The notes under the pieces: model-generated | What the model saw: the letters and a program-made list of their open reading frames with translations, nothing else | Database searches by the model: none | What the model was told of the DNA's origin: nothing | Shown: piece by piece, positions 15,575 to 22,148 of the stretch | Layout: every line of letters begins with the position of its first letter | Numbering within the stretch: position 1 is the first letter of the stretch | DNA from: Clostridiales bacterium | Lineage (GTDB): Bacteria > Bacillota > Clostridia > Oscillospirales > Acutalibacteraceae | Assembly: GCA_012522615.1 (NCBI GenBank) | Contig: JAAYKB010000181.1 | Coordinates: 1 to 22,148 of the forward strand | Length of the DNA: 22,148 nucleotides | Reading direction: 5' to 3' | Program-made: the position numbers and the translations under genes

Positions 15575-16564
15575 ATGGGCGCATTCTTGACTTTTGCGCT
15601 GGATGAAGGCGGAGCCCTCGTTCGCGTTGATGATGTTGCCAAAGGCATAAAGTGCGGTTGTCACTGCCCCCATTGCAATGCTCCTCTATATGCTAAGAAT
15701 ACCGGACAAATTCGTGAACACCATTTCGCACACGCCCACGGACTCGAATGTGAAGGAGCATACGAATCATCACTCCACCTGCTCGCCAAAGAAGTTCTTC
15801 AGGAAACCGGACGGATAATGTTACCTCAATCCATTAGCAGCACTTTTCCCTCTGGTCTCGTAAGAATACACAATGTTGAAGTGGAGAAGTGGGATGAACG
15901 CTATGGTTTCCGGCCGGACGTGGAAGGAGTAATGGATAACGGCGAGCGTCTACTCATAGAATTTCTAGTCAGCCATAAAGTCGATGGTAAAAAACGTCAA
16001 ATCATTGTCGACAATAACCTCAAATGCATAGAAATTGATATCAATTACCAGGCTCTTGATAGGGCTAAATTGAAGGAATTCCTGACCGACACAGCCGATG
16101 ATAGGAAATGGATCGTATCGATGCCTCCACCACAAAAACCAACGGGAGAATCATTTAGCTATGGTAGAAATCCTTTGTACGAGAATGCAAGAGATTTTCT
16201 AAAGGAAATCTTCGATGAAGGAACCATCATCATTCATCCTTATTCCACATCGTTCTACCATCCGGATAAGCCCTTTGACCTTCGGCAGATTGGTTATGAT
16301 GTATGTGAAATCAACACAAAGTATCGTGGCTTCAAATCAGACCTGCTGCTATTCAGAAGTCAGAAAGAGAACAAGGGGCACATATCAATCAACATCCGCG
16401 GCCGAAGACGATGCGAAGGCTTTCGATATCCCAAAGGACTCAGAATCATTGATATAATCTTCAGATCCATTAGTTCAGAAGAAAGTGTCAAACAGAGGCT
16501 GAAAAAAGGTGAACTAATCGGCGATATGGAAATGGACATCGTATACTTTGGATTTAAGGAATGA
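15575..16564 (+). CDS. CoiA-like protein with PD-(D/E)xK-type nuclease domain
   Basis: A 329-residue protein resembling CoiA-family proteins. The N-terminal segment has a zinc-type CPHC pair (C31, C34) and a REHHFAHAHG motif (48-56), as in CoiA N-termini. Residues 64-70 (ESSLHLL) begin the nuclease-like domain, with FRPDVEG (D115) and RLLIEFLVSHKV (E129), a pattern of PD-(D/E)xK folds. The usual Lys in E-x-K is replaced here by E-F-L, as in related families with E-x-Q/S forms. The C-terminal 150 residues are unassigned. CoiA is known from competence, but Bacteroidota copies often sit in defence islands. Paired with the upstream HTH-EVE gene, it is a plausible DNA-cutting partner. Confidence 0.78.
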   Translation: MGAFLTFALDEGGALVRVDDVAKGIKCGCHCPHCNAPLYAKNTGQIREHHFAHAHGLECEGAYESSLHLLAKEVLQETGRIMLPQSISSTFPSGLVRIHNVEVEKWDERYGFRPDVEGVMDNGERLLIEFLVSHKVDGKKRQIIVDNNLKCIEIDINYQALDRAKLKEFLTDTADDRKWIVSMPPPQKPTGESFSYGRNPLYENARDFLKEIFDEGTIIIHPYSTSFYHPDKPFDLRQIGYDVCEINTKYRGFKSDLLLFRSQKENKGHISINIRGRRRCEGFRYPKGLRIIDIIFRSISSEESVKQRLKKGELIGDMEMDIVYFGFKE

Positions 16565-16952
16565 AAAAGATTATATATACTACAATTTTAATGAACTCCT
16601 TAGAATAATCTAACAATAAACATAGTTAACAGTAATAAATATGCGATATTTGCCTTCTGCGGTAGACGAGTTATCCAGAAACGTAAACCTTAATCGCTTC
16701 CATTAGCTGTGAGATTATGACCAAACAAGTCAATAATATATTCAGTTAGCACATCTATCATCCCTACCCTTTTGGGGATAGGAGTAACTATATCGGCACG
16801 ATCATTCCTGCTTAGAGTGTACAAACATTTGCATAACCTCTATGCGAATTATAATAATAACAACCATTAAGTACTAAATTATTCCTAATCATTAGGCGCC
16901 TCATTAAAACATTGTTTATCTTTACAATAGCAAACTCTTATAATTCAGTATT
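16565..16952. other. Intergenic region before the helicase gene
   Basis: About 390 AT-rich bases without a supported gene. A 15-codon frame overlapping the CoiA-like stop (ATG 16561) is too short to trust. CCTA-CCC and GGG-A-TAGG around 16764-16783 could form a weak hairpin, but no T tract follows. CCTAATCATTAGG (16884-16896) is a perfect 6-base inverted pair around one base, about 57 bases before the helicase start, and could be an operator. TATCTTTA (16917-16924) is one base off the TAnnTTTG promoter pattern and has no clear -33 element. Confidence 0.4.
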
Positions 16953-17219
16953 ATGGCAAGCATAGGTAGAATTCTAAACTATAATCCACCTGCAGAAGGA
17001 AGAATTCCATCTCAAGTATTGACAACATGGGAGAATGGAATATTTTTAAAAAAAGAAGATATCAACAGAGATATTAAAGGATTACGTTCTCCACAGATTG
17101 GTGCTATTTATGCTACATTATCTCATTGGGAGGTCTCTTCCGATGCTGCCACAATCGTAATGCCAACAGGAACTGGCAAAACAGAAGTGATGTTGTCTTT
17201 ACTGATCGCTGCGTCATGA
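16953..17219 (+). pseudogene. N-terminal fragment of an SF2 helicase, ended by in-frame TGA
   Basis: This 88-codon piece carries the start of a DEAD/DEAH-type helicase. It includes the Q-like region (RSPQIGAIYATLSHW) and Walker A MPTGTGKTEV (69-78). It stops at TGA 17217-17219, and the next codons in the same frame continue the helicase (NKTMIIVPTDALRSQ). The break falls between motif I and motif Ia, where no natural domain boundary exists. A single base change, for example from TGT, TGC, CGA or GGA, would explain it. Without readthrough the ATP-binding loop is severed from the rest of the motor. It may be a sequencing error, a true nonsense mutation or, less likely, recoding. Confidence 0.8.
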
Positions 17220-17228
17220 AATAAAACA

Positions 17229-19241
17229 ATGATCATTGTTCCTACAGATGCCTTACGCTCACAAATATCCAATAAAGTTGCATCATTAGGATTACTTGTC
17301 GACCCTCAATTTAGCATAGTTAAAGAAACTGTTCTAAAACCAATTGTTGGAGTAATGTCGCATCGTCCAGCTTCTTCGGAAGAGGCCATTACTTTTATGG
17401 AACAATGTAATGTTGTCGTTACGACAATTAGTATCATTGGCAATTTGACAAAATCCATCCAAATGGCGATTGCCAATCAATGTTCTCATTTATTCGTGGA
17501 TGAAGCCCACCACACTCCAGCAAACTCATGGTCGGATGTTAAAGATTCTTTCAAACATTCGAAAATTCTCCAATTTACCGCAACTCCATTTCGAAATGAT
17601 GATAAGCCCATTGGTGGTAAAATCATATTTAATTATCCTTTGCGAAAAGCGCAAAAAGAAGGATATTTCAAGCCCATAAATTATCTACCTATCATTGAAT
17701 GGGATCCTACGCAATCCGACAAAATAATAGCAGAAAAGGCTATCCAACAGTTAAACTTAGATATCGGGAATGGACATGATCATATCTTAATGGCAAGGGT
17801 AAATAGTATTGCAAGAGCAGAAGCTATTCAAAAAATCTATGCGACCTTAGCCCCGGGATATAATCCGTTGTCTATACACTCACAATTATCCGCAAAATCG
17901 AAATCAGAGATAAAAGCAAAAATAATCACAGGCGAATGCAAGATTGTCGTATGCGTTGACATGCTTGGAGAAGGCTTCGATATGCCTAGATTAAAAATTG
18001 CAGCTTTCCATGATATCAAGAAAAGTTTGCCAACAACCTTACAATTAATCGGGCGCTTTACAAGAACAAGCATGGATAATTCTTTAGGAGACGCCTCTAT
18101 TATTGTGAATATAGCAGATGTTGATGCCCAAAAAGAAATCGAGCATTTATATGCATCCGATGCAGACTGGAACCAATTATTACCATATTTAAGCGAAGGG
18201 CAAATAGACAATCAAATTTCATTACGAGAGTTTATACAAGGATTTGAAAAATTCCCCGAGGAATTACCTATACAGAACCTTTTACCTGCATTGAGTGCTG
18301 TCGTCTATAAAATTAATGAGCAGGAATGGCACCCAGAAAAATATGAAAAGGGATTAGCGGCGATAGAACGATATGAAAAAGTTTACTATGACACAAACAC
18401 ACAAGGAACAACAATTGTTATAGTTGCTGGAAAAAAAGAGAAAGTAGCATTTGGAAGAATTGAGGATTTATTCGAAATGCATTGGACCCTTTATATCATT
18501 TATCGCAATGTTCAACAGAAATTACTATTTATTAATTGTTCAGATAACGGCTCTCTTTTCGAGAATCTAGCAAAAGCCCTTACAGACGAATCCGCAAGCA
18601 TAATTGACGCAACCAGTATATTTAGATGTATGGGGCGTATGCATCGTATAAAAGTAACCAATGTCGGCTTAAAAGATACTTTAAGTACACTCCGAAGCTT
18701 TACGATGCATGCTGGTTCTGATATTGAAAAAGCATTAACAGAGGCACAGCAAAAAAATAAAATTAAATCAAGCATATTCGTTACAGGATATGAGAATGGA
18801 GAAGAGACATCAGTTGGATGTTCGTACAGAGGACGAGTATGGTCTCGAAGAATCAGTAATATAAGTGAGTTTACAAAATGGTGTGATTCAATCGGGTCAA
18901 AGATCTTAGATCCATCTATTAATGATGAAATAGTAATGCAGCATGCGACCAAATATATATCGGTCGATTCCATACCACGCAAACGCGCAATTTCAATCGA
19001 GTGGCCAGAAAACATTATTGGCGAAGTGGAAAAAAATATTTTCATAGGCACAAGGAATGAGGATATGCGCCCCTTAATATACGTAGATATTGATCTTTCA
19101 AATGATCAATCAGAAGGTGCTTTAAAATTTCTTGTTAGATGTAGTGATTTCGAGGCTCATTACACATACAAAATAATAGACGGACATGTAACAATAGAAA
19201 ATACTCAGACCCCCTTTACATTAAAATGGGGCGCAGAATGA
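17229..19241 (+). CDS. SF2 DEAD/DEAH helicase, C-terminal bulk (lacks Walker A)
   Basis: This 670-codon frame continues the fragment at 16953-17219 in the same reading frame. The motor motifs are motif Ia VPTDALRSQ (4-12), FVDEAHH (89-95) and FTATPFR (116-122). In the second RecA domain they are VDMLGEGFDMP (about 239-249) and QLIGRFTRT (about 272-280). The last 350 residues form an unassigned domain. The ATG at 17229 is only 9 bases after the stop and has no Shine-Dalgarno, so any expression would need reinitiation. The polypeptide would still lack Walker A. Together with the fragment the original protein would have had about 762 residues. It overlaps the following nuclease-like gene by 4 bases (ATGA), suggesting a working pair before the mutation. 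Confidence 0.85.
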   Translation: MIIVPTDALRSQISNKVASLGLLVDPQFSIVKETVLKPIVGVMSHRPASSEEAITFMEQCNVVVTTISIIGNLTKSIQMAIANQCSHLFVDEAHHTPANSWSDVKDSFKHSKILQFTATPFRNDDKPIGGKIIFNYPLRKAQKEGYFKPINYLPIIEWDPTQSDKIIAEKAIQQLNLDIGNGHDHILMARVNSIARAEAIQKIYATLAPGYNPLSIHSQLSAKSKSEIKAKIITGECKIVVCVDMLGEGFDMPRLKIAAFHDIKKSLPTTLQLIGRFTRTSMDNSLGDASIIVNIADVDAQKEIEHLYASDADWNQLLPYLSEGQIDNQISLREFIQGFEKFPEELPIQNLLPALSAVVYKINEQEWHPEKYEKGLAAIERYEKVYYDTNTQGTTIVIVAGKKEKVAFGRIEDLFEMHWTLYIIYRNVQQKLLFINCSDNGSLFENLAKALTDESASIIDATSIFRCMGRMHRIKVTNVGLKDTLSTLRSFTMHAGSDIEKALTEAQQKNKIKSSIFVTGYENGEETSVGCSYRGRVWSRRISNISEFTKWCDSIGSKILDPSINDEIVMQHATKYISVDSIPRKRAISIEWPENIIGEVEKNIFIGTRNEDMRPLIYVDIDLSNDQSEGALKFLVRCSDFEAHYTYKIIDGHVTIENTQTPFTLKWGAE

Positions 19242-19942
19242 CATTGCTTTCAGACTTCTTTTGTAAAGATGCATACTACCCAACCATCCGATTTGTAGAT
19301 GGAACTACATTACAAGGCCAATATTTAGCCGAATATAGCAATGAGGACACATTATTTAATAAAGAAGATATACAAGTCTGGAACTGGGATGGAGTCAATA
19401 TCAAAAATGAATCACAAGGGAATGAAAAAGACAATACAAGTATCCAATATCATGTCATACAAAAACTTAAAAGCCAAGATTTCGATATAATATTCGATGA
19501 TGATAATGCGGGGGAAATTGCAGATGTAATTGCAATCAAAGTTGATGACATTAATAAAGTAGTTAAAGTAGAATTATTTCACCTAAAGTTTTCACAAGAA
19601 GACCATCCAGGAGCTCGAATTAATGACTTATATGCAGTCAATGGGCAAGCACAAAAATGTGTAAGTTGGCTTCATTCTAGACCAGAACATATTATCGGAC
19701 GAATGTTGCGGAGAGGAACTACAAAGGCTAAAAACAGATACGAATTAGGGACAGAAAACCAACTATCTATCATTAAAGAAAAAGTTAGATGTGTATATAA
19801 TACTGAATACATAGTTCACATAGTCCAACCTGGATTATCAAAAGCCGCAGCATCAACAGATCAATTAAAACTACTGAGTGTCACTGAAGCATTTTTGAGG
19901 GAAACAAGAATGATTAAATTGCAAGTCATTGCAAGTGCCTAA
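19238..19942 (+). CDS. Putative PD-(D/E)xK nuclease, partner of the helicase
   Basis: A 234-residue protein starting at the ATG that overlaps the helicase stop as ATGA. A slightly longer form could start at 19226. The central block reads DIIFDDDNAGEIADVIAIK, then VVKVELFHLKFS. The Asp of IADV, the Glu of VEL and the Lys of HLK are arranged like the acidic and lysine residues of a PD-(D/E)xK nuclease core, with E and K separated by four residues rather than one. A preceding SIQYHVIQKL helix fits that fold. The last third (SWLHSRPEHIIGRML, GLSKAAAS) is unassigned. A helicase-nuclease pair is typical of DNA-targeting defence, loosely like Hachiman, but the gene order and sequence do not allow naming it. 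Confidence 0.72.
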   Translation: MTLLSDFFCKDAYYPTIRFVDGTTLQGQYLAEYSNEDTLFNKEDIQVWNWDGVNIKNESQGNEKDNTSIQYHVIQKLKSQDFDIIFDDDNAGEIADVIAIKVDDINKVVKVELFHLKFSQEDHPGARINDLYAVNGQAQKCVSWLHSRPEHIIGRMLRRGTTKAKNRYELGTENQLSIIKEKVRCVYNTEYIVHIVQPGLSKAAASTDQLKLLSVTEAFLRETRMIKLQVIASA

Positions 19943-20091
19943 TATTTTGATATTAATAATTCTAAACAGAACATAGAGAATGAACATAGAAATAATGGGA
20001 ATATGCTAAAGCACTTTAGAACTTTCAGGAACCAATAATAAGAAAGTACTATTGGACAAACCAATGAGCTGACATCATAACGAATATCTAA

Positions 20092-20309
20092 AATAAAGCG
20101 CAAGGAAGACGGAGAGGTCAAAACTTCGAGTCGCTAATACGCATCTTGCATACTTTGGGCAGGCTCGACTTCTTCGTCCCGCTCATCGAGAAAGAGCAGT
20201 TGAGCCCTAATGAATACTACGAGTTGGACAACAAAGCAAACAAACCCAAGCGCAAGCGGGCATCCAAAGGTTACACACAAAAGAGAATAAGGAGGAATCG
20301 GAATGGTAG
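20092..20309 (+). pseudogene. hipB: C-terminal remnant of a HipB-like antitoxin
   Basis: A frame open from the stop at 20089-20091 encodes NFESLIRILHTLGRLDFFVP, then EKEQLSPNEYYEL and KPKRKRASKGY. This is the end of the helix-turn-helix antitoxin usually found just before hipA in Bacteroidota. The HTH-bearing N-terminal half is absent and there is no good start codon. Near the A-run at 20280-20283 the frame is lost. The neighbouring frame gives ENKEESEW ending in a TAG (20307-20309) that overlaps the hipA start, which is the expected hipBA junction. So a 5' truncation and probably a one-base deletion are both visible. It cannot bind operator DNA in its present form. Confidence 0.65.
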
Positions 20310-21577
20310 ATGTAGCTCGTGTCAATCTATACGGCCAGTCTATAGGCTCCGTACGTTGGGACCAAAGATATGAAGTCGCACAGTTCGAGTATGATCCAGA
20401 CTTTGTTCGGCAGGACATAGAGCCTTCGCCGCTGATGATGCCCGTAAGGGAAGGACGTGTGTACAGTTTCGGGAAACTTGACAAAACGACCTTTAAAGGC
20501 CTACCCGGAATGCTGGCGGACTCCCTGCCGGATACATACGGACAAGCCCTCTTTGAGAAATGGCTGGCCCTAACGGGCCAGACCAGCGGCAATCCGATCG
20601 AGACGCTTTGCTTTTTAGGCAAACGCTGCATGGGTGCCCTTGAATTCGAGCCTGCCATCGACGCAGTCGATACGGATATCCGGATAGAGGTCGATTCTCT
20701 AGTGGATGTAGCCAGAGAAGCCCTTGCCGACAAATCATGTTTCATCGTGAACATCGGCGCCAATAAGAAGGCTGCCAGTGCTGAGATTCTGCGTCTCGGT
20801 ATTCCGGCCGGCGGGCAACGCGCCAAGGCAATCATTGCCTACAACAAAACCACCGGAGAGATCCGGTTAGGGCAGGTCGAGGCTCCCGACGGGTTCGACT
20901 ACTACATCATCAAGCTAGACGGCGTATCCGCCACGGCCGGATTCAGGGAGACGGAAAACTTCGGGCGTCTGGAATACTCCTTCTCACGTCTTGTGAAGGA
21001 ATGCGGCATCGACATGGCGGAATGCTCGCTGATCGAAGAGAACGGGAGGGCCCATTTCTTGACAAAGCGGTTCGACCGGGTAAACGGTGCAAAGGTGCAC
21101 ATGCAGACACTCTGCGGCATCGTACACTTCGATTACCGGCTTCTCAGGGCCTACTCCTACGAACAGGCGTTCGCTGTGATGCGCGGTCTACGGCTCACAT
21201 ACAAGGAAGCACAGGAGATGTTCCGCAGAATGGTGTTCAATGTCGTGGTGCGCAATCAGGACGACCACACGAAGAACATCTCGTTCCTAATGGACAGAGA
21301 CGGGAAATGGCACCTTTCTCCGGCCTACGACATGGGCTATGCCTACAATCCCGACGGCCAGTGGACCTCGGACCACCAGATGTCGATATATGGCATATTC
21401 AGCGGTATTACAAAAGATGACCTGCTCGAATGCGCAGCCAAGAACAACATCAAAAATGCCGCACGGATCATCGACGAAGTTTGCCAGGCGGCATCCATGT
21501 GGCCAAAGATCGCCCGGGAGTGTGAGGTGCCGCAAAAGATGATTGAGGAGATCCGACCGAATATGGTTTTCTTCTGA
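20303..21577 (+). CDS. hipA: HipA-family serine/threonine kinase toxin
   Basis: A full-length 424-residue HipA. The N-terminal domain (1-105) carries VNLYGQSIGSVRW and FGKLDKTTFKGLPGMLADSL. The kinase core follows: IPAGGQRAKAII (about 172-183) as the nucleotide-loop region, RNQDDHTKNISF (about 317-328) with the catalytic Asp and Asn, and SPAYDMGY (about 338-345) with DMG in the DFG position. Known HipA proteins phosphorylate aminoacyl-tRNA synthetases such as GltX and cause growth arrest; the target here is unknown. AGGAGG about 9 bases before the ATG is a strong ribosome site. The cognate antitoxin upstream is only a remnant, so this toxin is either silenced, weak, or controlled by another HipB. 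Confidence 0.92.
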   Translation: MVDVARVNLYGQSIGSVRWDQRYEVAQFEYDPDFVRQDIEPSPLMMPVREGRVYSFGKLDKTTFKGLPGMLADSLPDTYGQALFEKWLALTGQTSGNPIETLCFLGKRCMGALEFEPAIDAVDTDIRIEVDSLVDVAREALADKSCFIVNIGANKKAASAEILRLGIPAGGQRAKAIIAYNKTTGEIRLGQVEAPDGFDYYIIKLDGVSATAGFRETENFGRLEYSFSRLVKECGIDMAECSLIEENGRAHFLTKRFDRVNGAKVHMQTLCGIVHFDYRLLRAYSYEQAFAVMRGLRLTYKEAQEMFRRMVFNVVVRNQDDHTKNISFLMDRDGKWHLSPAYDMGYAYNPDGQWTSDHQMSIYGIFSGITKDDLLECAAKNNIKNAARIIDEVCQAASMWPKIARECEVPQKMIEEIRPNMVFF

Positions 21578-21602
21578 TGGTATGGTTCGACGGATTGCCG
21601 CA

Positions 21603-21649
21603 ACTTTACTTTATCCCCGTATTCATATATACGTTCATTAAAGTAAAGT
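21603..21649. repeat. Perfect 11-base inverted repeat downstream of hipA
   Basis: ACTTTACTTTA (21603-21613) and TAAAGTAAAGT (21639-21649) match over all 11 bases. Inside the 25-base loop, CGTAT (21618-21622) and ATACG (21629-21633) form a second, nested inverted pair. The structure lies 25 bases after the hipA stop. It could be a terminator-like mRNA 3' stem, a dimeric protein site, or the end of an old mobile element. The lack of a T tract argues against a simple intrinsic terminator. Confidence 0.5.
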
Positions 21650-21687
21650 CAAAATGAGGGAAGAAAAGATATGGCTGCGCCATGGCG

Positions 21688-21712
21688 AAATGGCTACAGC
21701 CATTTTCTCTTT
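21688..21712 (+). terminator. Weak candidate terminator after hipA
   Basis: AAATGGC (21688-21694) and GCCATTT (21699-21705) make a 7-base stem with a 4-base loop, followed by the pyrimidine-rich TCTCTTTT. It could end the hipA transcript. The stem is AT-rich at its base and the following tract is interrupted. Confidence 0.35.
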
Positions 21713-22148
21713 TGGCTGCAAAAACTTATAAGCGACCTAAGATAATGGTCGGTCCCCAACGGCCACTCCGATCAAGCATAAAATACCTTAATCGGAACCC
21801 AAAAATATCCGTGAATCCACCCTCGATTTTACAGCCCATTTTGGCGAAATAAACCCCGACATGCTCTATCTTTGCAGACAAGGTCAGTCGGGGCTCAAAA
21901 AGGAAATTTTTTGCTTTTTTCCCTCTGTTCGGAGAGAGCCGATGAAAAAAAACGTTAAATCTTCGATTTTTCGCAAAAAAACAAGTAAATTTTTGAGCAG
22001 TCAACCTTTTAATACGTAAACCATTGATAATCAACGGGAATGTGATGATGTATCGGCAAGTAACTAATAATAATATAATTCAATAAAAGTGTTTACTATT
22101 AATTGATTACCTCTTCACTATAAACTAATTATAATCATAAAAAACATG

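Larger units (their letters stand above)
21578..22148. other. Intergenic region at the right window end
   Basis: About 570 bases with no secure gene. A perfect 11-base inverted repeat (21603-21613 and 21639-21649) and a small hairpin (21688-21705) follow hipA. A promoter-like TATCTTTG occurs at 21867-21874 on the plus strand. A 26-codon frame starting at 21942 has GGAGAG just before its ATG. A 102-codon minus-strand frame (22034-21726), rich in Arg, Lys and Phe, is open but unsupported. The last 100 bases are very AT-rich and may be the leader of a gene that begins beyond the window; the final three bases are ATG. Confidence 0.45.

Noticed and set aside
16561..16608. 15-codon frame overlapping the CoiA-like stop
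   Set aside because: Too short, no homologous pattern, and likely chance at an ATGA overlap.
21726..22034. 102-codon minus-strand gene
   Set aside because: Arg/Lys/Phe-rich composition, no ribosome site, and no family resemblance I can defend. Probably an open frame in non-coding DNA, though a dispersed repeat is possible.

Overview
The window looks like accessory DNA from a member of the Bacteroidota, probably a gut Bacteroidales. The best promoter (14596-14626) has the phylum's -33 TTTG / -7 TAnnTTTG layout with a 19-base gap. Most genes lack a strong Shine-Dalgarno. The mobilization proteins and the HipA are of Bacteroides-like types. No rRNA or tRNA is visible. The species cannot be named from the sequence.

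Layout. (1) 1-1606, plus strand: the end of a mobilization element's transfer module, with a partial accessory protein and a complete relaxase overlapping by 4 bases. (2) 11491 down to 1725, minus strand: a tightly packed seven-gene run. In transcription order it holds a small XRE regulator, a PLD-SNF2 helicase, a large Eco57I-like adenine methyltransferase, a DUF3644 protein with a HEPN-type R-x4-H motif, a DprA/SLOG-like single-domain protein, an unknown 218-aa protein, and a single-pass membrane protein. It has a promoter with a palindromic operator at the head and a hairpin terminator at the tail. This is the best candidate for a little-described defence system: a methylase/helicase core resembling DISARM, BREX or Type ISP parts, plus a HEPN RNase-like protein and a nucleotide-sensor-like protein. 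(3) 13784-11690, minus strand: a metallophosphoesterase, the collapsed remnant of a second one, and an unknown 452-codon gene ended by a good terminator.

(4) 14670-16564, plus strand: a two-gene unit of an HTH-EVE-like protein and a CoiA-like nuclease, possibly a modification-sensing restriction system. An array of four repeats spaced about 33 bases lies upstream. (5) 16953-19942, plus strand: an SF2 helicase split by an in-frame TGA just after its Walker A motif, then a PD-(D/E)xK-like nuclease. (6) 20092-21577, plus strand: the C-terminal remnant of a HipB-like antitoxin followed by a full-length HipA kinase. The final 570 bases hold a large inverted repeat, a promoter-like element and only doubtful small ORFs.

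Taken together this is a defence island next to transfer genes. One long operon appears intact. Several neighbours are decaying: the helicase with a nonsense codon, hipB cut and frameshifted, and the second phosphoesterase deleted internally. Gene-family names rest on reading motifs by eye, and system-level functions are inference.
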